Shown here: one piece after another, positions 15,475 to 23,132 of the stretch
Numbering within the stretch: position 1 is the first letter of the stretch
Layout of the letters: each line of letters begins with the position of its first letter
NCBI GenBank assembly: GCA_025928435.1
Contig: JAICJM010000030.1
Coordinates: 1-28,312, forward strand
DNA length: 28,312 bases
Source: Thermoleophilia bacterium
Lineage (GTDB): Bacteria; Actinomycetota; Thermoleophilia; Gaiellales; JAICJC01
Direction: 5' to 3'
Program-made: the position numbers and the translations under genes
Notes under the pieces: model-generated
What the model was told of the DNA's origin: nothing
The model's input: only the letters and a program-made list of their open reading frames with translations
Database searches by the model: none

Positions 15475-16571
15475 CAGCCGAACCGGTACAGCCCGCGGGC
15501 GTTGCCGCGCAGCAGCCGGTCGCGCCGGGCGCCGCCGATCATGGGCGGCAACGCGCGGTCGGGCGCGTCGAAGTCCCAGTGCGGGTAGTCGGTCGCGAAC
15601 AGCAGGCGGTCGTCCATGTCCATCCGGTCGAGCAGCCGGGCCAGGAGCTCCGGCCGCGGCGGCTCCTCGATCGGCTGCGTCGTCAGATACACCTGCTCGC
15701 GGATCACGTCGGATGGCGGCCGGGTGACGTGCTCGAGCTCGTCGCCGAGCATGCGCCAGGTGCGGTCGAGCCGCCACATCAGCGGCAGCAGCCACGCGAA
15801 CCCGCCCTCGATCAATACGACCTTCAGTCCGGGGAAGCGCTCGAACACGCCCTCGAAGACCAGGCTCGTCAGCTGATCCTGGAAGGCCGTTGCCATGCCG
15901 GCGTGCTCCTCGAAGTAGAACGACGGCAGGCCGGCGGCGGTGGTCGGGAAGCCGCCGGCGCCGCCGAAATGGATGCCGATCGGCAGGTCGAGCGCCTGGG
16001 CGGCGTCGTACAGCGGCCAGTAGCGCCGCCGGCCGAGCGGCTCGAGCGTCCGCGACGCCAGCAGCACCTGCACGAAGCGGCGGTCGCCTGCGCGCCGCTC
16101 CATCTCGGCCACGGCCAGGGGTGCATCCTCGTAGGGCACGGTGATCGACGCGCGCAGGCGCGGCTCCGGCTCCAGCCACTCGGCCACCTGCCAGTCGTTG
16201 AGCGCCCGCGCGAACGCCGCGCCGTACTCGAGGTTCAGGAGCTCGCCCGCCTCGAGCAACGGGTTCAGGATCCCGTGCTCGACCGACCACCGGTCGAGCA
16301 GCTGCTCGCGCATGAGCTCGAGGCTCGACCCGGGCAGGCCGCCGCCGGGCGGCCACGCGTCCGTCCGCGCCGCGGCCGGGTTCAGGCGCGGGTACTGCGC
16401 GCCCGCATGGAGGCGCTCGCCGAGCCGGGCGCGCAGGCGGCGCCAGCGCGCGGGCAGATACGGGTCGAGGGCAGACGGCTCCGGCCAGGTGTTGTGGATG
16501 TCCGCGTCGACGATCGCCGGCCGGGCGGGCCGCGAGCCGGTGGCCTGGTCGCGTGTCGCCTCGACGGTCAC
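15474..16571 (-). CDS. amidohydrolase 2 family protein (COG2159, ACMSD-like)
   Basis: A 365-residue metal-dependent TIM-barrel hydrolase or decarboxylase. Candidate metal site: VDADIHNTWP near the N-terminus (the usual HxH is D-x-H here), His201 in PIGIHFGG, and the Asp of FATDYPHWDFD near residue 328. FYFEEHAGMATAFQ carries the catalytic-region His. ACMSD-like enzymes decarboxylate or hydrolyse carboxylated aromatic or dienol intermediates; substrate unknown. GTG 16571 overlaps the upstream paralogue's stop (GTGA). It is paralogous to its neighbour, with the same order of motifs (EEHAGM, then TDxPxWxFDA). Confidence 0.92.
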   Translation of the reverse strand: MTVEATRDQATGSRPARPAIVDADIHNTWPEPSALDPYLPARWRRLRARLGERLHAGAQYPRLNPAAARTDAWPPGGGLPGSSLELMREQLLDRWSVEHGILNPLLEAGELLNLEYGAAFARALNDWQVAEWLEPEPRLRASITVPYEDAPLAVAEMERRAGDRRFVQVLLASRTLEPLGRRRYWPLYDAAQALDLPIGIHFGGAGGFPTTAAGLPSFYFEEHAGMATAFQDQLTSLVFEGVFERFPGLKVVLIEGGFAWLLPLMWRLDRTWRMLGDELEHVTRPPSDVIREQVYLTTQPIEEPPRPELLARLLDRMDMDDRLLFATDYPHWDFDAPDRALPPMIGGARRDRLLRGNARGLYRFG

Positions 16572-17599
16572 GGCAGGCGGTAGAAGGCGCGGGCGGTGGC
16601 ATCGACGATCCCGGGGCGCGCCGGCTCCGGGATCGCATCGGGGAGCGCGCTCTCGTCAGCGTCGAACTGCCAGCGCGGGTGGTCGGTGCAGAACATGAGC
16701 AGGTCGTCCGCGGGCAGCTCGTCGAGGACGACGCCCAGCTCCTCCGCCGGCACGTCGATCGGCTGCAGCGCGATCCGCACGTGTTCCGCGATCGAGGCGG
16801 ACGGCGCCCGGCGCACCCACGGCACCTCGCGCCGCATCCCGCGCCACTCCTTGTCCAGCCGCCACATGAACGCGGGCAGCCAGCCGAACCCGCTGCCGAG
16901 CAGCGCCACGCGCAGGTCGCCGAAGCGCTCGAAGACGCCCTCGGCGATCAGGCTCAGGAGCTGCGTCTGGAAGACCGCCGGCATCCCCGCGTGCTCCTCG
17001 GCGAAGTACGACGGCCAGCCGGTCCCGGTCGGCGGGTTCCCGGGATTGCCGCCCCATCGCAGCCCGACCGCGACCCCTGCGCGTGCCGCCGCCTCGAACA
17101 CGGGCAGGTAGCGGCGGTCGCCGTAGGGCGCCGGCGAGCGGACGGGGAGCAGGGCCTGCACGACGCGGGGATGGCCCGCCAGGCGCTCGATCTCCGCGGC
17201 CGCGGCATCCGGCTGCGCGATCGGGAGCAGGATGGATGCGCGGAACCGCTCGTCCGCGGGCAGCCAGGTCTCGACCAGCCAGTCGTTCACCGCCGCGGCG
17301 ATCGCGGCCGCCGCGTCCGGGTTGCGGATGCCCTCCACGGCGTAGTCGCAGCAGAGGATCCCGAAGTCGGCCGACCAGCGGTCGAGCACGGCGGCGATGT
17401 GACCAGGCTCGCTGCCTTCGGTCACGCCGTCGGGGCGTGCGAATCGGGGCGCGCAGACGGTCGGCGCGCCGGGCGGCTGGGTCGGGACGTACGGCCCCCG
17501 GAATCCCGTCTGCGCGACCACCGCCTGCCAGTGCGGCGGCAGGTGCGGGACGAGCTGCTCGACCGACCCCACCTCAGCGTGCACGACGCAGTCGATCAT
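16568..17599 (-). CDS. second amidohydrolase 2 family protein, one metal ligand replaced
   Basis: A 343-residue paralogue of the next gene. It begins MIDCVVHAEVGS with a single His in the N-terminal strand, then NDWLVETWLPADERFRASI, and YFAEEHAGMPAVFQ. At the position of the GIHFGG metal ligand it has GLRWGG: Arg181 for His. The C-terminal Asp motif is FCTDHPRWQFDAD. If the Arg really occupies the ligand site, metal binding is altered or the protein is non-catalytic, perhaps pairing with the intact paralogue. ATG 17599 overlaps the NUDIX stop (ATGA), so the operon is translationally coupled throughout. Confidence 0.9.
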   Translation of the reverse strand: MIDCVVHAEVGSVEQLVPHLPPHWQAVVAQTGFRGPYVPTQPPGAPTVCAPRFARPDGVTEGSEPGHIAAVLDRWSADFGILCCDYAVEGIRNPDAAAAIAAAVNDWLVETWLPADERFRASILLPIAQPDAAAAEIERLAGHPRVVQALLPVRSPAPYGDRRYLPVFEAAARAGVAVGLRWGGNPGNPPTGTGWPSYFAEEHAGMPAVFQTQLLSLIAEGVFERFGDLRVALLGSGFGWLPAFMWRLDKEWRGMRREVPWVRRAPSASIAEHVRIALQPIDVPAEELGVVLDELPADDLLMFCTDHPRWQFDADESALPDAIPEPARPGIVDATARAFYRLP

Positions 17600-18045
17600 G
17601 TGTCGCCGCCAACCTGGTCGCGCAGCATCCGGTCGTGGTCGAACGCGAACCACGTGGGGTTCCCCAGCGCGTCCGCCACCGACACCCACTCGACGGCGGC
17701 CGCGTCGTCGCCGTGCCGCGCGCCGGGCCGCTCGCCGACGTCGACCCGGAAGAGCACTGACACCGTCCACCCGCGCGGGTCGCGCCCCGGCTGGGAGTAG
17801 ACGCCGGCCAGGCGCAGGTCGGCCGCCTCCACGACGACCCCCGTCTCCTCCTCGAGCTCCCGCAGCGCGGCCTGCTCGACCGTCTCGCCGAGGTCGACGA
17901 AGCCGCCGGGAAGCGCCAGCATCCCGCGGAACGGGTCGCCGCCGCGGCGGATCATGAGCACGGTGCGCTCCCCGCCCGGATCGCCGGCGACCACGAGCAT
18001 GTCGGCCGTCAGCGCGGGCCGCGGATGCTCGTAGACGTGGCTCAC
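17596..18045 (-). CDS. NUDIX hydrolase, first gene of the amidohydrolase operon
   Basis: A 149-residue protein with a complete Nudix box beginning GGFVDLGETVEQAALREL and ending in EEETGV (catalytic E residues present), preceded by VLMIRRGGDPFRGMLALP. NUDIX enzymes hydrolyse nucleoside diphosphates linked to another group; the ADP-ribose/NADH-like branch is plausible from the PGGFVDLGE form, but specificity is not decided. The start is GTG 18045, 6 nt after a TAGGGT -10 box, which would give a leaderless mRNA. The stop overlaps the following amidohydrolase start. Confidence 0.93.
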   Translation of the reverse strand: MSHVYEHPRPALTADMLVVAGDPGGERTVLMIRRGGDPFRGMLALPGGFVDLGETVEQAALRELEEETGVVVEAADLRLAGVYSQPGRDPRGWTVSVLFRVDVGERPGARHGDDAAAVEWVSVADALGNPTWFAFDHDRMLRDQVGGDT

Positions 18046-18051
18046 CCCCGC

Positions 18052-18057
18052 ACCCTA
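18052..18057 (-). promoter_or_regulatory. candidate leaderless -10 box TAGGGT of the NUDIX-amidohydrolase-Rieske operon
   Basis: TAGGGT on the minus strand is 6 nt before GTG 18045, so transcription would begin at about the start codon. No ribosome binding site is present. It would drive all four overlapping genes down to 15121. Confidence 0.45.
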
Positions 18058-18080
18058 ACAACCGCGTTGCGGCCTGCCGG

Positions 18081-18303
18081 TCACGGCATTCGCGCCGCCG
18101 GCTCTTCGACGGCCGCGGTCAGGAGCCGCTGCAGCCGCAGGCCGCCGAGAGGGCCGGTCACCACGCAGAGGGCCGTGATGATCGCGGCTGCGGCGACGCC
18201 CGCTCAGCAGGTAGTACACGGCCACCGGGACGACGACATCGAGCCCGAGCGGCGTGAGCGCGCGCAGGGCGGAACCCCGGTCCGAGGAGGTCGTCGCAGG
18301 CAT
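18081..18303 (-). pseudogene. small two-segment membrane protein gene with a frame break
   Basis: ATG 18303 opens MPATTSSDRGSALRALTPL then LDVVVPVAVYYLLSG, a membrane segment. The frame then turns into Arg-rich nonsense. The frame one base over continues with a second hydrophobic stretch, GVAAAAIITALCVVTGPLGG, and ends LLTAAVEEPAARMP at TGA 18081. An extra base near 18200-18204 explains both. The intact product would be about 75 residues. The first segment resembles the opening of VC0807-type septation-like membrane proteins, but this is weak. Confidence 0.4.
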
Positions 18304-18435
18304 GTAACGACAGGGTGTCGGCCTCCCGCCGGAGCGGCCACGGGGTGGGCGACGTCCGCCGGCGGGGGGATCCGAACACCGAGAATTTGCCGACCCGCCG
18401 ATGAGTTCGCGCCGGCGGCGTGATCTCAGATTCCG

Positions 18436-19476
18436 ATGAGCACCATGTCCGCACACCTCACACCGGCCGAGACCGCCCTGCTCGAACGGGCGCGGACGGG
18501 GGACGACCGCGCCTACGGCGAGCTGGTCGACCCCCACCGCCGCACCCTCCACGCCCACTGCTATCGCATGCTGGGATCGCTCGACGATGCCGACGACGCC
18601 ATGCAGGACGCGCTGCTGCGCGCATGGCGGGGCCTCGACCGCTTCGAAGGCCGCAGCTCGCTGCGAACCTGGCTCTACACGATCACGACCAATGCCTGCC
18701 TGCGGATCGTGCAGCGCCGCCGCGGCCGCGTCCTGCCGCGCGATCACGGGCCCTCGGCGGCGGCCGGCACGCCGCCGGGAGCGCCGCTGGCGGAGACGGT
18801 GTGGATCGAGCCGTTCCCGGAGGACGAGATGCCTCCAGCTGACCACGTGGCCTTGCCGGGTGCACGCTACGAGGAGCGCGAGACGCTCGAGCTCGCCTTC
18901 GTCGCCGCGCTCCAGCACCTGCCTCCGCGCCAGCGGGCGGTCCTGCTCCTGCGCGAGGTGCTCGACTTCTCTGCCCGCGAAGCGGCCGACCTGCTCGAGA
19001 CGAGCGTCCCGTCGGTGAACAGCGCCCTCCAGCGGGCCCGCCGGACCCTCGGCGAGCGGGCCCCGGAGCGCAGCCAGCAGGCGACCCTGCGCGAGCTCGG
19101 CGACGAGCGCAGCCGCGCGCTGGTCACCGCCTACGTCGATGCGATCGAGGGCGCCGACATCGACCGCGTGCTCGCCCTGCTGACCGAGGACGCCGCCTGG
19201 TCGATGCCGCCGATGAGCCTGTGGTACCACGGCCGGGAGCCGGTGACGGCCTTCCTCGCCGGATCGCCGTTCAAGGAACGCTGGCGCCACCTGCCGGCGC
19301 GGGTGAACGGGCAGCTCGCGGTCGGCTGCTACATCCACGACGCGGAGCGAGGCGACTTCTGCGCGGGCGTAATCGACGTACTCACGGTGCGCGGCGACCG
19401 CATCGCCGAGGTGACCGCGTTCATCGGCGGCGAGCGCTTCCCGCGCTTCGGGCTGCCCGAGCGCCTGCCGAACTGA
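18436..19476 (+). CDS. ECF-family RNA polymerase sigma factor with C-terminal SnoaL-like domain
   Basis: A 346-residue protein. Region sigma-2 lies near residues 10-90: LVDPHRRTLHAHCYRMLGSL, DADDAMQDALLRAWRGL and FEGRSSLRTWLYTITTNACL. Region sigma-4 lies near 150-205: ALQHLPPRQRAVLLLREVL and LLETSVPSVNSALQRARRTL. The last 130 residues form a SnoaL/NTF2-like domain (VDAIEGADIDRVLALLTEDA through DVLTVRGDRIAEVTAFIGG), as in SigG- and SigJ-like sigma factors, where this domain replaces a classical anti-sigma factor. No anti-sigma gene is adjacent, in agreement. ATG 18436 is used; ATG 18445 is also possible. The stop is 43 bp before exonuclease III. Confidence 0.93.
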   Translation: MSTMSAHLTPAETALLERARTGDDRAYGELVDPHRRTLHAHCYRMLGSLDDADDAMQDALLRAWRGLDRFEGRSSLRTWLYTITTNACLRIVQRRRGRVLPRDHGPSAAAGTPPGAPLAETVWIEPFPEDEMPPADHVALPGARYEERETLELAFVAALQHLPPRQRAVLLLREVLDFSAREAADLLETSVPSVNSALQRARRTLGERAPERSQQATLRELGDERSRALVTAYVDAIEGADIDRVLALLTEDAAWSMPPMSLWYHGREPVTAFLAGSPFKERWRHLPARVNGQLAVGCYIHDAERGDFCAGVIDVLTVRGDRIAEVTAFIGGERFPRFGLPERLPN

Positions 19477-19506
19477 CCGGGCGGCGGGCGCTCGGGCACC
19501 GTTCGG

Positions 19507-19512
19507 TACGGT
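19507..19512 (+). promoter_or_regulatory. candidate leaderless -10 box TACGGT of the exonuclease III gene
   Basis: TACGGT lies 7 nt before ATG 19520, the right spacing for a transcript that starts at the initiation codon. No ribosome binding site is seen. Confidence 0.42.
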
Positions 19513-19519
19513 GTAGCCG

Positions 19520-20380
19520 ATGCGCCTCGTCACCTGGAACGTCAACTCCATCAAGCAGCGCATGCCCCGGCTCCTGCCGTGGCTGGACGAGCGCCAGCCC
19601 GACGTGCTCTGCCTCCAGGAGACCAAGCTCGCCGACGACGCCCTCGCGGAGCTCCTCGGCGACGAGCTCGAGGCACGCGGATACGAGATCGCAGCCCATG
19701 GCGAGGCGGCCTGGAACGGGGTCGCGATCCTCTCCCGGGTGGGCCTCGACGACGTGGTGACCGGGCTGGCCGACGCGCCCGGCTTCCCCCATCCCGAGGC
19801 CCGTGCCGTGGCGGCGACGTGCGACGGGATCCGCGTGCACTCGGTCTACGTCCCGAACGGCCGCGTGCCCGACTCGGATCACTACGAGTACAAGCTCAAG
19901 TGGCTCGCGGCCCTGCGGGACGTGGTCGCCGCCGCGTCCGACTCGGCGGTCGTGTGCGGCGACATGAACATCGCCCCGGCCGACGCCGACGTGTTCGACC
20001 CCGACGCCTACATCGGCCAGACGCATGTCACGGCGCGGGAACGCGAGGCGCTCGGGGAGCTTATGGCGCTCGGGCTGCACGACGTCGTCCGCGACCGCTG
20101 GCCGAACGAGCGCGTCTTCAGCTACTGGGACTACCGCGCGGGGATGTTCCACCAGGACCTCGGAATGCGAATCGACCTCGTCCTCGCCGGCGAGCCCGTG
20201 GCGGCGCGCGTCCGGGCCGCGTGGATCGACCGGCACGCGCGCAAGGGCAAGGGCCCGAGCGACCACGCGCCGGTCATCGTCGACCTCGACCGGGCGCCCG
20301 ACGGAGACATCGGCCCGGTCGTGCCGCCGCCGTCGAACCCGGTCGTGAAGCGCGGAGCGAAGAAGCTGCCGCAGGCGTAG
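19520..20380 (+). CDS. xthA: exodeoxyribonuclease III
   Basis: A 286-residue member of the exonuclease III/AP endonuclease family, which cuts DNA at abasic sites and removes 3' blocking groups in base excision repair. The metal and catalytic motifs are intact: TWNVNSIKQR (Asn7), CLQETKL (Glu34), SVYVPNGR, VVCGDMNIAPADADVFDP, and near the C-terminus GPSDHAPVIVDLD. Length is slightly above the usual 250-270 because of a short Pro/Lys-rich tail (PPPSNPVVKRGAKKLPQ). It stands alone between the sigma factor and the convergent MarR gene, with only 12 bp to the latter. Confidence 0.96.
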   Translation: MRLVTWNVNSIKQRMPRLLPWLDERQPDVLCLQETKLADDALAELLGDELEARGYEIAAHGEAAWNGVAILSRVGLDDVVTGLADAPGFPHPEARAVAATCDGIRVHSVYVPNGRVPDSDHYEYKLKWLAALRDVVAAASDSAVVCGDMNIAPADADVFDPDAYIGQTHVTAREREALGELMALGLHDVVRDRWPNERVFSYWDYRAGMFHQDLGMRIDLVLAGEPVAARVRAAWIDRHARKGKGPSDHAPVIVDLDRAPDGDIGPVVPPPSNPVVKRGAKKLPQA

Positions 20381-20392
20381 GCCGCCGGGACG

Positions 20393-20863
20393 TCAGGCCG
20401 TCGGGGACGGCGGATCGAACAGCGCGGCCAACCGCCGCAGATCGTCGCCCTTCAGCCCACCGAGCAGCAGCTCGCGCACGCAGGCGTGGTGAGTCTCCTG
20501 CGCCTTCCGGAGGCGCCGCACGCCGCGCGGCGTGAGCGTGACGAGAAAGCTCCGCCGGTCGTCCGGATCCTGCCCGCGCTCGACGAGTCCATCGCCCGCG
20601 AGCCGGGCGACGGCCCGGGTCATGCCGCTCGGGCTGACAAGGACACGCTCCGCGATGTCGGTCATGCGCATCCGCCGCTCGGGCACGGTGATCAGGGTGA
20701 TCAGGACGCCGTAGTGGAGCAGGGGCAGTCCGTGCTCGCCGAGCAGCCGCCGGTCGAGCTCGTCGGTGATCGTCCGGTGGAGACGCAGGAATCCGCGCCA
20801 CACGCGGAACTCGTCGTGGGTGAAGGGGGCCGGCTCGGGCGGCTCGGATCGTGCGCGCGGCAT
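20393..20863 (-). CDS. MarR-family transcriptional regulator
   Basis: A 156-residue winged-helix regulator. FRVWRGFLRLHRTITDELD is the dimerisation helix, MRMTDIAERVLVSPSGMTRA the helix-turn-helix, and LVERGQDPDDRRSFLVTLTP the wing with its conserved D-x-R-R. ATG 20863 is chosen over TTG 20884 because AAAGGA provides a ribosome site between them. It is divergent from a cupin gene across 72 bp of A+T-richer DNA containing a direct repeat, the usual arrangement for a MarR repressor controlling its neighbour and itself. The ligand is unknown. Confidence 0.93.
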   Translation of the reverse strand: MPRARSEPPEPAPFTHDEFRVWRGFLRLHRTITDELDRRLLGEHGLPLLHYGVLITLITVPERRMRMTDIAERVLVSPSGMTRAVARLAGDGLVERGQDPDDRRSFLVTLTPRGVRRLRKAQETHHACVRELLLGGLKGDDLRRLAALFDPPSPTA

Positions 20864-20877
20864 CCTTGACAGAGATC

Positions 20878-20912
20878 CTTTCAACTGGTACTAACTATTT
20901 GCTTTCAGCAGG
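20878..20912. promoter_or_regulatory. direct repeats between MarR and cupin genes, candidate MarR operator
   Basis: CTTTCAACTGG (20878-20888) and CTTTCAGCAGG (20902-20912) match at 9 of 11 positions, 24 bp apart. The second overlaps the small palindrome TTTC-AGCAG-GAAA (20903-20915). This is the only A+T-rich stretch between the divergent genes, and TATTCT (20916-20921) next to it could be a -10 element for the cupin gene. Confidence 0.4.
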
Positions 20913-20935
20913 AAATATTCTACCCGGAGGATCTC

Positions 20936-21412
20936 ATGACTCCCCTGCCGCACAAGGTGCTGGGCCCGGACGAGGGCCTCAGGCTCCAGTCCGGTCCCGG
21001 TCGGGACCTCGTGTTCAAGCTGACGGGCGACGAGACCGGCGGTGCGTTCGACTACTTCGTGGTCGAGGTGGCGCCGCACGGAGGCCCGCCGCTCCACGTG
21101 CACCACGGACAGGAGGAGGCGATCCACGTTCTGTCCGGGCTGTTCAAGGTGCGGATCGGCGAGGAGACGTTCCGCTGCGAGCCGGGCGGGTTCGCCTACC
21201 TGCCGTCCGGCGTCCCGCACGCCTTCCTGAACCTGACCGGCGAGCCCGCGCAGATCGTGGTCATGTACACCCCCGGCGGCGGGCACCGGTTCTACGAGGA
21301 GCTGGGCCCCCTGACCCGCAACGGCACCCCCGACCGGGCCACGGTCGCCGCGTGCTTCGAGCGGCACGCCATGACGCTGCTCGGCCCGCCGCTCTCGGCC
21401 GACGGTCAGTAG
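20936..21412 (+). CDS. cupin-domain protein divergent from MarR
   Basis: A 158-residue protein with ribosome site GGAGG 5 nt before ATG 20936. Cupin motif 1 is PPLHVHHGQEEAIHVLSGLF (His-x-His and Glu metal ligands) and motif 2 is YLPSGVPHAFLNLTGEPAQI with the second-strand His. A short C-terminal helical extension follows (PDRATVAACFERHAMTLLG). Proteins of this type are quercetin-dioxygenase-like cupins of mostly unknown function. The MarR neighbour suggests a role in handling a small phenolic or similar compound, an inference. Its 3' end overlaps the convergent hydrolase gene by 7 bp. Confidence 0.9.
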   Translation: MTPLPHKVLGPDEGLRLQSGPGRDLVFKLTGDETGGAFDYFVVEVAPHGGPPLHVHHGQEEAIHVLSGLFKVRIGEETFRCEPGGFAYLPSGVPHAFLNLTGEPAQIVVMYTPGGGHRFYEELGPLTRNGTPDRATVAACFERHAMTLLGPPLSADGQ

Positions 21413-22755
21413 CGGCGCTCGACGAAGCGCCCCCGGCCCGGCTCAACCCCGAGCTCGCCGTCCTCCACCAGCACCTCGCCGCGGGCGATGGTGACGATCG
21501 GGTAGCCCACGACCTCGATGCCCTCGTACGTCGAGTGGTCGATGTTCGAGTGCAGATTCGTGTGCGAGAGCGTCACCCGGCGCTCGGGGTCGAACACGAC
21601 GAGGTCGGCGTCGAAGCCGGGTAGGATGCGGCCCTTGCGGGTCAGACCGAAGATCTGCGCGGGCCGCGTGCAGCACACCTCGACCCACCGCTGCAGCGAC
21701 AGATGGCCGGCGCGCACCCCGAAGGTGTGGGCAAGCGCCAGCCGCACCTCGACGCCCGACGTGCCGGGCGGGGTCGTGACCGTCCCGTCGTCGCCGCCGA
21801 CGCGGCGGCGGGGGCCGTGGTCGGTCGAGATGATGTCGAGCGAGCCGCGCGCGAGCGCCTCCCACAGACAGCGCCGGTGCGACTCCTCGCGCAGCGGCGG
21901 GCCGACGTCGAGCGCGGTCCCGCTGACCGGCTCGTCCGTGGCGTCGATCGTCAGCATGAGGTAGTGGAGGACGGCCTCGCCGAAGGCGACCTGGCCACGC
22001 CCCTTGGCGGCAGCAAGCTCGCGGACCGCGTCGGCGGCGGTGACGTGGAAGACCAGCGTGCGCACGCCGGCGACCCGCGCCATCGCGAGCGTGCGATGCA
22101 CCGCCTCGCCCTCGAACTCGGGCGGCCGCGCGGCCGCGTTGGCCCGCGCCCCCGTCCGGCCGGCGGCCGCGTTTTGGCGCATCAGCTCGGCGATCATGAC
22201 GTCGTTCTCGGCGTGCACGATCGCGAGCCCGCCGAGCCGGGCGATCTCCTGCATCCCGGCGAACAGGACGTCGTCCGGCACCTTGTACGTGTCGTACGTC
22301 ATGTAGAACTTGAAGCTCGGCATCCCCCGCGAGACCAGCTGCGCGAACTCCGAGATGCGCTCGAGGTTCGGCTCGCGCAGGTTGACGTGCAGGCCGTAGT
22401 CGATCACCGCCTTGCCCTCCGCCTCGGCGAGCCGCTTCGCGACCCCGTCGGCGAGCGTCGAGCCGGGCTCGACCTGGGCCTGGTCGACGATGGTCGTCAC
22501 GCCGCCGAAGGCGGCGGCGACCGTACCGGTGTCCCAGTCGTCGTCGTAGACGGAGGTCGGCCGCTCGGTGCGCATGTGCACGTGCCCATCGATCGCGCCC
22601 GGGATCACGAGCCGGCCGGACGCATCGATCTCCCGCGTCCCGCGCAGGCCCGACCCGATCGCCGCGATCGTGCCCCCGGTAACGCCGATGTCCGCCGTAT
22701 ACTCCTCGTGCGCCGTCACGACGCGACCGCCGCGGACGACCAGGTCGAACGTCAC
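21406..22755 (-). CDS. dihydropyrimidinase/hydantoinase-type cyclic amidohydrolase
   Basis: A 449-residue amidohydrolase of the D-hydantoinase/dihydropyrimidinase/allantoinase group, which open cyclic amides. The binuclear metal site is complete: His58 and His60 in AIDGHVHM, the bridging carbamylated Lys149 in PSFKFYMTYD, His181 in VHAEND, the His of VFHVTAADAV and the Asp of IISTDHGPR. N-terminal LVVRGGRVVTAHEEY and C-terminal GRILPGFDADLVVFDPERR form the flanking beta-sandwich. Substrate cannot be chosen among hydantoin, dihydropyrimidine and related rings. GTG 22755 overlaps the stop of the upstream cupin gene, so the two are co-translated. Confidence 0.94.
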   Translation of the reverse strand: MTFDLVVRGGRVVTAHEEYTADIGVTGGTIAAIGSGLRGTREIDASGRLVIPGAIDGHVHMRTERPTSVYDDDWDTGTVAAAFGGVTTIVDQAQVEPGSTLADGVAKRLAEAEGKAVIDYGLHVNLREPNLERISEFAQLVSRGMPSFKFYMTYDTYKVPDDVLFAGMQEIARLGGLAIVHAENDVMIAELMRQNAAAGRTGARANAAARPPEFEGEAVHRTLAMARVAGVRTLVFHVTAADAVRELAAAKGRGQVAFGEAVLHYLMLTIDATDEPVSGTALDVGPPLREESHRRCLWEALARGSLDIISTDHGPRRRVGGDDGTVTTPPGTSGVEVRLALAHTFGVRAGHLSLQRWVEVCCTRPAQIFGLTRKGRILPGFDADLVVFDPERRVTLSHTNLHSNIDHSTYEGIEVVGYPIVTIARGEVLVEDGELGVEPGRGRFVERRY

Positions 22756-23102
22756 GGCTCGCGATCCAGGAACATCTGCTGGAGGGTCTCGCCCTCGTGG
22801 ACCGAGACGACCAGGAGCGGGCCGTCACCGGTGTTGCGGAACCCGTGCGGCGTCTCCGGCGGCACGACGAGCATCTGGTTCGGCCGCAGCTCGACGACGT
22901 CGTCACCGGCGGTCCAGCGCCCCTCGCCCTCGAGCATGAGGAACGTCTCGTGATACGGATGCACGTGCACGTCGACGCCGCCGCCCGGCGGCGTGCGCAC
23001 GATGAACATCGACACGCCCGCGCCGCCGTGCTTCGCGCCTTCGAAGAGCCAGGCGGTCGGGCTGAACTGCATGTCGTCGAGATCGAAGACCGGGGAGCTC
23101 AC
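22752..23102 (-). CDS. small cupin coupled to the hydantoinase-type gene
   Basis: A 116-residue single cupin. GTG 23102 has the ribosome site AAGGAGG 7 nt upstream. Motif 1 is GVDVHVHPYHETFLMLEGEG (His, His and Glu ligands), motif 2 is LVVPPETPHGFRNTGDG. The C-terminus ends EGETLQQMFLDREP. Its stop overlaps the hydrolase start (GTGA). Such small cupins are often isomerases, dioxygenases or sensors; the coupling suggests it acts on the substrate or product of the ring-opening enzyme. Copy 2 of the dispersed repeat lies 30 bp upstream in sense orientation. Confidence 0.9.
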   Translation of the reverse strand: MSSPVFDLDDMQFSPTAWLFEGAKHGGAGVSMFIVRTPPGGGVDVHVHPYHETFLMLEGEGRWTAGDDVVELRPNQMLVVPPETPHGFRNTGDGPLLVVSVHEGETLQQMFLDREP

Positions 23103-23132
23103 GGGCTGCCTCCTTGATCGCTATCAGCCCCA

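Noticed and set aside
18304..18435. A possible tRNA (a TTCG-like loop on the minus strand with GGCGGG/CCCGCC ends)
   Set aside because: No anticodon arm or 7-bp acceptor stem can be drawn and the T-arm consensus does not fit; I see nothing else definite in this gap.
20397..20411. A GCCGTC-GGG-GACGGC hairpin between exonuclease III and MarR as a terminator
   Set aside because: It lies inside the MarR coding region at its C-terminus and the loop is only 3 nt; more likely coding sequence.
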